Part shown: piece after piece, positions 1 through 13,000 of the stretch
Numbering within the stretch: position 1 is the first letter of the stretch
How the letters are laid out: every line of letters begins with the position of its first letter
NCBI GenBank assembly: GCA_948470475.1
Contig: OX419337.1
Coordinates: 4,740,708 to 4,804,707 of the forward strand
Direction: 5' to 3'
Origin: Galaxea fascicularis
Taxonomy: Eukaryota; Cnidaria; Anthozoa; Scleractinia; Euphylliidae
Length of the DNA: 64,000 bases
Notes under the pieces: model-generated
Told to the model about the DNA's origin: nothing
The model's input: only the letters and a program-made list of their open reading frames with translations
Databases searched by the model: none
Made by a program: the position numbers and the translations under genes

Positions 1-48
1 CTTTCTTTCCTTTTATTCCCAAATGAATATTTCTTCCACTTGCATTTG

Positions 49-84
<36 letters not shown>

Positions 85-112
85 GGTGATACTAAAAACC
101 CTTCACCCTCAA

Positions 113-172
113 GGGCCACAGGTCAATAACCCATTCAGCTTCGCCTCATGAGCTATTGACCTGTAGCCCTTT
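113..172. repeat. Short hairpin repeat
   Basis: Left arm 'gggccacaggtcaataa' pairs with right arm 'ctattgacctgtagccc'. It may be a minimal MITE remnant in the ABHD3 intron near the window edge. Confidence 0.5.
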
Positions 173-303
173 ATTATGCTTTATATAAAAAACAGAGGAT
201 AAAAAACAGCCCTGTCAAAGCCACCTCCTAGTGATTGATCATGAATGATACTGGAATGAATTGTTACAGAGTACAAGAGAATCAGGCCTCAGGTAATACT
301 AAC

Positions 304-3300
304 CATGCAGAGGAGAAAATGGGTCATCTGCTGCATTCAAGCACAGTACAGGCACTCTAATGGTGTGCAGTGGCTTTGTGTGAAGTGTGGCCGCACTGTA
401 GTATTCTTCATAGTTCTGGTATCCAAATGTCGGAGATGTAAATCTCTCGTCAAATTCACGGATAGTTCTTGCCTATGTAAACACAAAAAGTATCAACTGA
501 AGATGGCCTTTAAGTTCCTACAAGTCTCCTGTGCTGCAGTGGTAGAGCATCCAACCAGTAATGGAACGTCACACATGTTGAACCCCTGTGGGGAGGACTC
601 AAAATTCTTTTTTCCAAGTTTGAGTGTGACAGTATTGGATAAATCACATCTTTCTTTCAAAATAAATTATAGTTTTAAAACAAGAATTATGAGAAGGTTA
701 CTTCCGTTGATATACTAATATATTTATTATTTTAAACCTGATCAGGTCCTAGTTGGTACTTCACTAGTTAATGCCATGAGTTGATGAATCCAGAAGCCCA
801 TAAATCCATTCACACACGAAATTGTTCAATTCCAGGCTGTCTTTTCTCGTTGATTGCTTACGATGGAAAGTTCACTCACGGATGTCTATTGAACTATGGG
901 TCAAGGATTGAAAGATGTGTTTCCAAGACTGTCACAGTTGTGCCCAAAAGTAAAAGCCATTGCAAAGGGCCAAAAACATTTATAGTTATTATTATCATTA
1001 TCATTAACTTATTTATTCTTTACCTTGCAATTCAAATGTACAATATAGACCTTTGACATAATTTCATACATTCTTCCAATAATAATATCATTATTTCAGA
1101 GGTTGTTGCTATATAATGCAAACTGGTCTTCATTTTTCGTAGTTTATGTTACATCAAGAGGCTTACGTGTCCTTAACAGGGTTGTGAAAAAGCACTGGCG
1201 ACCAACAATATATCACTGGCTGCTTTCCTAGTTTCACCGGCTGTTTCGCCCATAAAAAGAGAAAATGAAGGGGCAAAATGGTGTTGTTACCCCCCGAGTA
1301 CCGTATACTTTCCTAAATTCTCCTTCTCCTTAAAATCTTTTTGACAATCCTGCCTTAGTACAGAGATCTCCGTAAGCCCCGGCGACCGGCGAAAATCGCC
1401 GGCTAGTCGTCCTGGGCGCGCCGGCTACTCAGATCCAAATAAAAAAATATATAAATACTTTGTTTTCATCCAACGGCAACTTTTCCATTTGCGACACCTA
1501 CTTTCCCTTGGGTAAATATATTCAGAAATAAATAAAGTTTTCCTTAAAGAGCCAAGTGTCCAAGTATTGTTTTTGACTGAATAAACTTTAAAGTTTCGTC
1601 GAGAATTTCGCCACACTTGAATCTGCTTGCAGACATCGATTGAACGTTAAGCAAACGAAACAGGCTCAGATTGCGAGGCAGCGCTTACCGACAAAAAACA
1701 CTCCATATAAGACAACATACTCTGTATTCCAACACGTGCAAAATGGCGGAAAAGCGGCAGCATGGAAGGCACTTGCGCGCCTTAATAAATTCCTCTGCCG
1801 GCTACTCCATTTTATTCTCCTTCTACCCCAAAATTTAGGGAGAACCCTGTTAGTATGTATGGTATATTGTGTTACATGCAACCCAATTAACCCCGACCTG
1901 GGATCGTGGAACACCAGTAATCAACATAATTATGCAGTTTATGAAAAAAGTTAAAATAAATAAGTTATAACAAATACAAACAACAAGCTGCAAGATGTGT
2001 GCCATACCTTCAATGCATGATGAATATCAAATGGCAGATTCCCTAAATGACTTTCAAACACTTCAAGGTTCCTATAAAGATCGTATAATCAGATAGATAC
2101 TATCTAATGTACCTTGATCTGCTATCAAACAAATACAATGTCAGTGGTGAAAATGTTAGCAAGTTATACATATCGACCACATCAGAGGTTTCAATAGAAG
2201 GCAGCTACCAGTAACAATGGACTGCCAGCTACTTTGCTCTCTCCCACCAACTACTCTACACAATCACTTGACTGTTTTGCTTATAAACATTCCACTATTC
2301 TTTATTTTTCACAAAAGTTAAATAGCCTTTCCTGTTTTAATAAACAGGAATTTAATCTCCGAATTTTAGATCTTCTCTCATGAAAAACAATGAGTTTTAC
2401 TCAATCCATGTAAAGTTTCATATTAGAGAATGCAATAATTAGAGTATTTTGTACCTTTAAAAGAATACCTGTACTTTCATTGCACTTTTTAATAGTGGGG
2501 AAAACCACTTAAAGGCATCTGGAAAAGGCATTTCCAAGTGTCTATAATTATTTCAAAATCGTCAGGGAGAGCATGCCCCTAGACCCCTCTAGCAGTTTGC
2601 ATGGGCTATCACAGCTGCTTACTATCAAACTCAGCCATCTACCACAATTACTCAGGGGTTTCAATAAGGTTTAAAATAGCCTTCTGAGCTAGCTAAAGTA
2701 AGCAGCGACCTGATTAATTTTTTTTAATCATTTTAGTGAAATCTAGACAAAGTAGGCGGCGGTGAGAGGTAAATTCCGACAAACTAGGCAACGATTTTCA
2801 CTGGTTGCTGGCTTCTAATGAAACCCCTGATTACTAAAAGCACTGCAAGTGTGATTGTGTGATTGGAAGGTCACTGATCTACAGCTATGACTGTTAAGGA
2901 GAAGGTCCAATGGAATGGAATTCTGAGTGCATTAAGGGGGGGGGGGGGGGGGGGGGAGGGGGGGCTCAATGGAATGGAATTCCAAAGGAAACCACAGTTT
3001 CACAAATCGAACCCAAACTGGGATCAGAAAAAATCAACCCATTCTCACTTTTTAACAATCTCCGAACACAAAACACAAAATATTAACAACCGTGATATTT
3101 TGAGATACTGTTATCCATACTTACTGTGCTAAGTTAATGGTGTTGGGCATGTGAAATTTGGTGGAGTTGTACATTGTACTTTCACGAGTCATGGAGTTTG
3201 GCAGATTAACAAAGGAAATCAAAGAGCTTCTTTGATCAGGTCTTTACATTTAGATTATTCACTGGCCTGGAAATAATTTATTGAGTGAAGGGGTGAATTT

Positions 3301-4141
3301 CACTTTAATATATGTGTTTGGAAGTTAGACAGGGCTTTTCAAAGCAGCTGGAAGGCACAAGCAGAAATTCCTGAGGAGAGTTTGAAACTGGAATTCCAAA
3401 GGCATGGGGGGAGGGAGGTAGAGGGGGCGGGGTGGAGGGTAGAGTGGTTTGGAATTCCAAGGGCAAGGGGTGGTTAAGCATTTTGGAATTTCCAATAGTA
3501 AGGGGGGGGGTCTATAAAAAGATGCCTTCCGTGGTAGGGTATGATTATTTTCTGGCATCACCCAATATTACCCAATGGTCACTGAATGGCCTGACAAAAG
3601 TGGGCTGATAATGATAGGAGGCAAACCACACTCTATGGAGGTGTACAGGTATGAGTTTGTACAGGCTGGAATAGATCCAATAAAGCCCTGTGTACACTCA
3701 TTTTCTTTGACTTTAGTCAACTGAGGGGGAAATTATATGTAATTATTACAGGCACTACCTCTCTTTTTTGTTAATTTTAAAGTATAAGAATTCTACATGG
3801 CTCAAAATTGTGACCAATACAGTCGCATTTGTGACTAAATTTTTGCCATTTGCGACTATAGTTTACACCTTTGCTATATATTGAGACAGGATGGTAAGTG
3901 GTTAGGGCACTGGATTTCAATGCAGTGACCCGGGTTCAAATCCCGCTCTGGCCACTAGCTGGTGTTGTTCTGGGTAAGTGCCTGGTTCAACTCCTTGGTC
4001 ATCGTTGTAAAAGGCCAATTGGTTTGCCCCCCACCAGTTGGGATTCTTATCATGTTATGTTTATTTGAATTATTTGTTTCTTTGGATTTAAGTGGAGTGC
4101 CTGTAAACTAGCTTGGATAGCTAAGTGCACTTCCACTATAA

Positions 4142-4181
<40 letters not shown>

Positions 4182-4591
4182 GGGGCTGGCAGTAGTCACC
4201 AAAACTGATAATCGACTTGTGGCACTAAGAAGCAAACCTAACAGGGATTGTCTTTTTAATGCCATCTCCATTATATTATTGCCAATGAAACACGGCCACT
4301 CCTTCTACAATTATCGGTGGCTGGAGAACTACTTGTTTTATGCTGACCATTTTTTAAGTTTTTAAGCAAACGTCATCAGAACCTGGACTGAAACTCATGT
4401 TGTTCAATTATTTTGTAATTTTGCGACTAAAATTACAAACTTGCAACTAAATTTACATAATTATCTAGTCGCAAAATTGTGACGGTATGTTTTTTTTATT
4501 TTGAGCCCTGAACTAGGCTGGCCTTCAAATAAGGTTGGGGAGTTGCATGTGGTAAATGTAAGATGGGTTTAGACCACCCAGTTGGGGTTTC

Positions 4592-4646
<55 letters not shown>

Positions 4647-5171
4647 CGCAGCAGCAGGAGCCGCAGCAAATCTATCACATCCATGAAAACGACAAGAAGC
4701 GGTTGTATTCGAGGAGAGTGTTGGATGTTGAGCATGGTTCGTTCACGCCGCTTGTGTTTACAACTACTGGAGGGATGGGGAAGGAATGTTTAAGGTACCA
4801 TAGTCGACTGGCTGAGCTGATAGCCGCCAAGAAAGGAGAACAATACTCGCAAACAATTTCCTGGATTCGAGCAAGGACATGCTTTGCACTCCTTCGGTCG
4901 GCCCTGGTTTGCCTTCGAGGATCGCGGGTGAAGCGCCGTACTGCGTTTGATTACAACAATTGTGATATTGAAATCGCAACTGTCGAAGGAGCCATTGACG
5001 TTGTTTAGTGTTTGTTTTCTTTTTTTAGCAGCCTTGTAATAGGGTCTTAGTTTTGCCATTCGCCTCTCGCTTTTCTAGTTTTGTGTCTCGAGAATAAAAT
5101 CTAAGTAATCGAACTCCAAGAAACAAAGGGACACATTCCATCTTAATCATGATTTTTTTTATGACTTGTAA

Positions 5172-5205
<34 letters not shown>

Positions 5206-6975
5206 GAAATAGCTGATATTGGGGATTTAAGGGTTAAATGAAGATCAGACTGTGCTGCATGCTCATGTCACTGAAGATATAACAGATAGTGGAGCACTGA
5301 TCAAAGCAACTTTATGTTAACCCCATACCTGTGAAGCATATTCACCAGATTCCGTGTAAGGTGCTTGTTGAAAAGAAAGCTGTTGATTGGTTGTTCCAGA
5401 GACTCGCACGATTCCATACAGTTCCATGGAGTAGACACAGCCATCACTCCAACAAGACCAGAGCTGTCAGTGTCCCCCATTTCATTTAAATAATTCATGA
5501 GGATCATCCTATGATTACAGAGATCACAAAAAAGTTGACATCAGCGTACAGCACAGCTAAGTACACAAATTAAAAGATGCATGAAATATTAATTTATTGT
5601 CCACTAAAAAACTGTTCAACAATAGTCTTAAAAGACTAGTCTGTTTGGCTCCTAGCATCCTAACTGACCATCACAGATGCATTTACCTGTCTTTCAGTGT
5701 GTCAAAATTTCACTTTTTCTTACAGGAATCTCACAAGCTCATGCTCACTCTGGTAACAATGACCTCTTTTGCATCATTGCCATTCAACAAATGTTCTTTG
5801 ACCACTTACCCTCCCATAGAAATCCCCATGCCAAATATAGATGTGCTAGGATAAGTGTTGTGAATGTGTGACAAAACAAACTTCAGGTCCTCTGTGTTTG
5901 CTGCACAGAATGTCCGGGGGGTCTGTAAAAGAAATTTAGTTATAAAATGAGAATTCAAACTGATATAAAAAAACCATAATGAAATTCCACCCTGTCTACT
6001 ACTAACTGAAACACTCAGAAAACTGTAAACACTAAGAATTAATTCTGGAATGTTTTAATATACTTCATCAACCCGTCTAATACATGAAGAAACCACAAGA
6101 AGAAACAACTGCCACAATTAATGCTACAGGTTGTTCAATGTAGTTTGGCCATCTTGTAACGGATTGGTTTTATTTTGCAACACAATAGACATTCAATATA
6201 TATTTCTTTTTCCATTGCTTTAAGGCAATGAAAAAGTGTAAGAATAAACCCAAACTTTAATTTATTCTTGTCTTTGTGTTACTTCATTAATGTTCATATT
6301 TTCAGTTATCTGTATTATCCACACTTTTTTTAGGTTTCCCAACGAGTCCAGACAATCGATGTTTGACAGACAGGTGAGTAAATTTATAAGTATTAATTTT
6401 ACCTTCAACTGAGACGCTCCAAATCCCCTGTGATTTGCAACAATCGTCCTGTAAATCAACAGTATGTAAGTTGGCAGTATATATGTTGCAGGTAAAAATT
6501 AAATTCAGTTAAAAATTTTTAACCTAGGTTGATTCTCAAATATCTTTCTCTCCTAAGCCTAATTATTCAAAATTACAGTTAGGAGACAACTTAGGAAATT
6601 GAATTTCAGCCTAGGTTAAAAAAATAATTATTTACCTGAATGTGATTTCTAACTGCAACAGATATACTGTAATAATAATTGATAACTAATACAAACATTA
6701 AAATCCTATATACAATATTAAGTAAAAAAAACTATTCATTAATTATTTTACTAATTCTTTCGATTTAAAAAGAAGAGGACTTGATTTTGGTCAGAAAAAT
6801 TCAACTGATTAAATAAAACGAGACGCGAAATTAAAATAATAATAATAATAACTATTATAATTATAATTTTTTTAAAAGAAAACAGTAATAGTTTAATAAA
6901 TATTTACAATAATTACATACAAGATTAAGAAAGCTAAAAAGAACATTTGAATATTGACATAGTTATCACCTTCAA

Positions 6976-7010
<35 letters not shown>

Positions 7011-10000
7011 AAGCAGTGTGGCAAAGTCCCCCATAAAGAGTTGTACAGCACTTTGAGCCTTGGGATAAAATGCTATATATATCCTCATTATTATTTAATA
7101 ATGATGATTTATACAGCGTTTAACTCCTGCGTCGCATGTGGAGGTTGGGTGCCCAGGAACCTGGGGGCTGGAGCTGCTGACCCCAAACCCAGGTAGCAAG
7201 AGCACCCCACAAGCCAGCCCTACCCGCAACCCAGCCACGAGCCCCGCCCGCCATACCCAGCCCCAGCCCGAGCACCCGTCACACAGAGCCAGGAGCTCTG
7301 TGGAAATAATAATAACAGTAATAACGAATAAAAAGTAAAAACAAAGACAATAACAATAATAATAATAATGAAAGAATAATAAAAAGGGAGAGGAGGGTGG
7401 GAGAAAACACTAAAACACTCCAAAAACTGATCAAGACGCCCCAAACACTAGACAAGTAAAACTCCGAGCACGTGTAATGGCACACGCATACATTACAACA
7501 ATAACCGCTGACCCGAGCTCCCAGGAAAACTGCTCGGTACCAGGCCAACAAAGGTAACGCCAAACCGTAACAGGAAATGCCCCAGCAAGCTACCAAAAAC
7601 GCTAATAAGCACCTACGCCAAGCTAACTACTACGCAACATGCTCCTAGTCGTTAACTAAGTTAAATAAGTATATTTAACCTCATTTAACTCCTGCGTCGC
7701 ATGTGGAGGTTGGGTGCCCAGGAACCTGGGGGCTGGAGCTGCTGACCCCAAACCCAGGTAGCAAGAGCACCCCACAAGCCAGCCCTACCCGCAACCCAGC
7801 CACGAGCCCCGCCCGCCATGCCGAAGGCCACCGGGCTGACACAGACCGGAGACGGGGGCTCGTGGCCAGAGCCCCCGAGGGGCCCAAACCTGAGGCACCC
7901 AACCCCGGAAAAAGAAGGCCCGCAAACACCAGACCTGCCTAGCTAAGAACCTAGCTAAGGGACCCAGCTGAAGTGCAGATATAGCAAATGAGCATCACTA
8001 AGCCAGAGATCAAAGACCTATTCAGGTCACCTGGCTGACCCCAGGAGGCCGCTGTAGTGGTCGCACCAATCCAGAAGCTAAAGCCTGAGTGACTGTCCAC
8101 GTAGCCCGCTGAGCGAGGAAGAGACTGCACCGAGGATAAAGCCACGCCACTGCCAAATCACGCCGGGGAAAAAACGCCAGGAACGCTAAGTAACGCCAAT
8201 AACGCCACGCCACTGCCACGCCACGCCGGAAAAAACGCCGGGAACGCTAGGTAAAACACTGGGAACGCTAAGGGGAGCACAGGGAGCACTAAGGGAAACA
8301 CAGGGAACGCTAAGGAGAGCACAGGGAACACTAAATAAAACCCTGGGAACGCTAAGGGGAGTACAGGGAACGTGAAGGGAAACACTGGGAATGCTAAGGG
8401 GAGCACAGGGAACGCTAAGTAAACACTGGGAACGCTAAGGGAAAAACACAGGGAACACTAAGGGAAAACACTGGGAACGCTAATGGGAGCACTGGGAACG
8501 CTAAGGGAAACACTGGGAATGCGCCACCTCTGCCAAAATCGCGCGGGGAAAAAACACAGGGAACGCAAACTAAAACAATGGGAACGCTAAGGGGAGCACT
8601 GGGAGTGCTAAGGGTAACGCTGGGAACGCAAAGGAAAAATACTGGGAATGCCCATAACGCTATGCCACTGCAGACTCCCACTGGGAACACTAAGGGAAAA
8701 CACTGGGAACACTAAGGGCAGCACTGGGAACGCTAAGGGAAAACACAGGGAACGCCAATAACACTACGCCACTGCCAAGTCATGCCAGGAACGCTGCGCC
8801 AACCCATAACGCTGGGGACACTCAAACTCAGTGCAGAACGCTACAAACAAAAAAGGTCAGAACATCATGGCTGCGCTTGCTCCTGTAGAAAAAACTAAGC
8901 AAAATACAATAACATATAGATAAACTAAGTAACACCACGTGCACTAACCCAGAATATCATTGGACAAAATAAACCCTGGGGGTCCCTAATCATGACTGCT
9001 GCCATATGATTGGCCAGACTAGCTTCTAGCCATTAACTATGAAAACAACGCACATACCAACCAGGAATAACCCTGGACAATGACAGGCCCGGGGGGGGGG
9101 GGGGGGGGTGTGGTCCCAGACCATACGGGTCCCTAACCATATACTCACACTGGGCAGCAGTGCACGTATTAAACCAGAATACCACTGGACAATGTAAACC
9201 CCAGGTGTCCCGAACCATATGGCTGCTGCCGTATGATCGGCCAAACCAGTTGCTAGCCATAGTAATAATGCAGATACTAACCAGGGATAACCCTAGACAA
9301 TGACAGGCCCAGGTGATCCCTAACCAAGTGGGTCCGTAACCATATGCTACTCTGTGTAACAACGTATAAACTAACCCAGGATACCACTGGACAATGTGAA
9401 CCCCAGGGGACCCTGACCTAAGACTGCTGCCGAATGACGGGCAAGCCCAGCTCCTAGCCATAAACTATGGAACATCGCCCGTACTAACCGAGAGTAACCC
9501 TGGACTATGACGAACCCAAGAGAAGGGGGGGGGGGGGCTGACCCAGTGGGTCCCTAACCACATACACGTGTGAAGAAAAGTGCGATAGATATGACGTAAG
9601 CTCGCTAACTGGTGTGAAGAGGCAGCCACGCAAGCCTTCAACTAGCTCCAGGTAGACAAACAATGGAGCAACGCACATACTAACCACGAAACCCACTGGA
9701 CTGGCTGCCGGCCAGACTACATACGTGCTAACCCGGAGTAACCCTGGACAAAGACAAAAAACCAAGGGTACCCTGACTATATGGGTCCCTAAACCTACAC
9801 TTACTCATGCCAGGAATGTGCATAATAAATTATTGTAAGTTCACTAAAAGGTGTTCCCTGAAGAGGTAGCCAAGCAAGGCTTCCATAGCTCCAAATAGAA
9901 AAAACGGTGGAACAACCCACGTACTAACCAAGAATACCACTGGACTGGCTACCGGCCAGACTACAGCAGTATCTCCTGGCCGTAAACTAAGTAAGAACAT

Positions 10001-13000
10001 ACATACTTAATAACAAAAGAAATGCAACTGACCAGACTAGTTCTAGGTCATCAATTATGTAACTAAGTAAAGGATATCAAATGGTACCCAGTGCACCAAA
10101 ACACTACCAGCGCTAAACGGACGGATAAGATGCAACTGCCTGGCCAGACTCGCACCAAGGAGTAACAAAGATAAATGCCATTAAACTATAGCAAAAACAA
10201 TGTAGCGATGGTGTATAGGTGCACCCAATGTGTAACTGGAGCGAGGTACTGGGTGAGGAAGTCTTGGTCTCCTTGACATGAGCTGCAAGAGAGGTGAAAA
10301 CAGCAATCTCCAAAGAGCCAAAGGCACTGGGCACTGTTTCCTCAGTCGGTTGACATGGGCATGGGCAAGCCAGAGGGCAATGGCAAAAACGCGGGTGGAA
10401 CTGGTGAGCGCAAGTGAATAGTTTAGGTCCCAAATTCCTCGTTGACCAGATGCATTAGGAGTTGCTGCAACCTTCTGGAGGGCAATGTCACTCGCGAGCC
10501 ACCAACAAAAAACAACGCTGGAGAAAAAACACCGCTGGCAGAAGGGGAAAAAGCCAGGCTGGAGAACGGGCAGTGAAGCTATCTGCACGAAAACGCAGCG
10601 ACGAAAGTTGGGAGGGACTGATGAAGCACAGGGGCCATCACTACTGCCATCTCGTTTGAAGGCGAAGTCGAGTGGGCCCGAAGCAACTGCTAAAATGCCC
10701 ACTGAATCCCCAGACGCTGGATGAGCCGGAAGCAAGTCCGCCGACCGGTTGTAGAGCAAAGGACGCGTCGAAGGCATACTGAAAAATCTCAAAAGACCGC
10801 AGACGAACAGGCCAGCACACTCGAAACGGCAACAACGTAGGCGACAGCAAAATCACACTAATTCTTCCGAGGAAAAACACTAAAAAAGTCTCCAGGAAAC
10901 GTAAAAGAACACGGGCAAAGGGTTCCACTGAAGAAACGCCGAAAAAATGCCGAAGAAAACACTAAAACACTCCAAAAACTGATCAAGACGCCCCAAACAC
11001 TAGACAAGTAAAACTCCGAGCACGTGTAATGGCACACGCATACATTACAACAATAACCGCTGACCCGAGCTCCCAGGAAAACTGCTCGGTACCAGGCCAA
11101 CAAAGGTAACGCCAAACCGTAACAGGAAATGCCCCAGCAAGCTACCAAAAACGCTAATAAGCACCTACGCCAAGCTAACTACTACGCAACATGCTCCTAG
11201 TCGTTAACTAAGTTAAATAAGTATATTTAACCTCATTTTATCCCAAGGCTCAAAGCATTGTACAACTCTTTATGGGGGACTTTGCCACACTGCTTGTTTA
11301 GGTGCAAATTGCAGCCACGCAGTTTACAATCTTATTGGAATAAATAGTATGTATTGGACCGGGTATTGTCCCCAGTGATTCCACGTTTTTCCAGAGTTGT
11401 CTTCAGTCGTGTAATAAATCTCTTATTAACCAAGCTTGCTCGGGACCGTACTGGGAGAATATCGGCCCTCACTCTTTTTTGTACAGACCTCGCTGCGCTC
11501 AATCCATACTGTCAAGACCTCGGCCCGATATTCTCCTAGCATGGCCCTCGCGGTTGGTTAATAAGATATATGTATCCAATAAATGCTTCATAATTCTAAA
11601 TAATAACAATAATAATAATAATAAGATGCTCACACCCACTATTATTCTGCAATTGCATCTACAATATTCACGGGTGACTTACAAGTTACAAAGATCAGAA
11701 GTATAGGATAGGAAAGAACCAACCATTACTAATGAAAACTTAACTTGAAGTTCAACCTTGAACAGCTGGCTCACCTCACTCCAAGCTTTTCACCCAGTAG
11801 CACTAAGTGTCGGCTGTAACTTGTCTCACTTCCTCCTGCAGCAGGGCGCGACCATTCACAATTATTATAATAAAAGACAAGTTGATATTTAATAACAACA
11901 TTGTGACTGAAAGTTTCTGACATGACAAGTCATTTTGAAATACCCACTGCACAACATGCATATTGGCCACCCTGCAATATGACTTGCTGTAAATTGGTGG
12001 TTTTTGTCAATATAAATTTACTGATTAATTAGCCTGCAGTGCAGGCGGTTTTGGTGGTTGTTTAGCCGCCATTTTGGATTCGTTGCAGACTGGGAGAATT
12101 GGGGTGAGAAAGCGATGCGAGAATGTTGGAGGGGGTGGAGGGCGGGGAAGGAAAAATAAACCGCCCGCCCACAGAGGCTGTAAAATTCAAAAACGCCCCT
12201 AATTAGTTTCGCTTGACCGCTTTTCCGAAAGTTGATCGTTAGCCAGTGAAAATGAAGTAATTTCATAAAATCTGCTTCCGACAAAAACAAAGATAGAACA
12301 AAAGGAGGAAAATACTATAACCGCAGTTACAGAGCGGAGCGAAACGATGACAAAGACATGTAACCGTAATTAGAGCGGATTTTAGCGCTTGATTTCAAGT
12401 GTTGCATAGCTCTCTAAGAAGCTACAATACTAAAGAAACAATAAAGAGACAAAAAGTCGCAAAAGAAACACAACATCTTGCTTCAATGAAGATAACTATA
12501 TTACTGGCTTAAATTCCTATCCTTGATAACATGAGAGAGGCTGTACTGTCACTGAACGCACTGAAACGTGCCAAACCAAAGCTACACAAAATGCTTCAGA
12601 GGGCATATAAAGGGCCACAGTCGTTAAACAGAAACAAAAAGGGTCAAAACAAACAGGCGATAAATGCAGAATTTAAACCCAGAAATGACCTTTGGTATCA
12701 AAATACATAACATGCGACATTTAAGGACAATCACTATCATCATCATGTTATCCTCTAAACCACCGTCTTGCCCCGCTGAAAACATGCAAGAAGCTAAATC
12801 GGTCAATAGAACCGAGATAGAAGCGGCAAACACGCAAACAGGAGTCGTGTAGGCCTTCCAACCCCATTTTACCACATCTTCCAATCTAGCACTTGCAAGT
12901 GATGTCGCCGTCAAACCCATTGAAGATGCTTCAGTGAACTGATCTTGTACGATGCCTTACAGAGGACAGACGACAACCACACACGCAGCTTTCGACGATA

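Larger units (their letters stand above)
7008..11298. mobile_element. 4.3-kb composite repeat with about 65-bp inverted ends
   Basis: The left end 7008-7072 (aacaagcagtgtggcaaagt...) and right end 11234-11298 are inverted copies with about three mismatches. Inside, a short unit (7119-7686) is followed head to tail by a long unit (7684-11238). The two share an identical-looking 136-bp start (7119-7254 and 7684-7819) and 285-bp end (7402-7686 and 10954-11238). The long unit adds satellite DNA. No transposase is recognisable; ORFs here are low-complexity. The whole block sits in one ABHD3 intron. Confidence 0.75.

Noticed and set aside
305..718. 137-aa plus-strand ORF with CxxC-like motifs
   Set aside because: It overlaps the minus-strand ABHD3 exon at 304-472, which has clear family similarity; the plus ORF is its shadow.
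3900..3960. Possible tRNA gene
   Set aside because: Only the B-box half is tRNA-like and a SINE body with AAT tail follows.
6640..6675. Short AG...GT segment that would join in phase to the 6448 exon
   Set aside because: Only about 33 bp and its residues do not match the conserved family segment; left uncalled.
8158..8690. Minus-strand ORFs of Leu-Pro-Leu-Ala-Phe-Pro repeats
   Set aside because: They are translations of the GGGAACGCTAAGGG minisatellite; no signal peptide, domain or splice context supports a protein.
9026..10928. Several 70-200-aa minus-strand ORFs in the composite element
   Set aside because: They overlap satellite units, change frame between units and match no known family.
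11900..12000. Candidate for the missing ABHD3 exon (…CAAGTCATATTGCAGGG…)
   Set aside because: It has an acceptor-like CAG, but the required phase gives residues unlike the ABHD3 family and no donor in the right phase.
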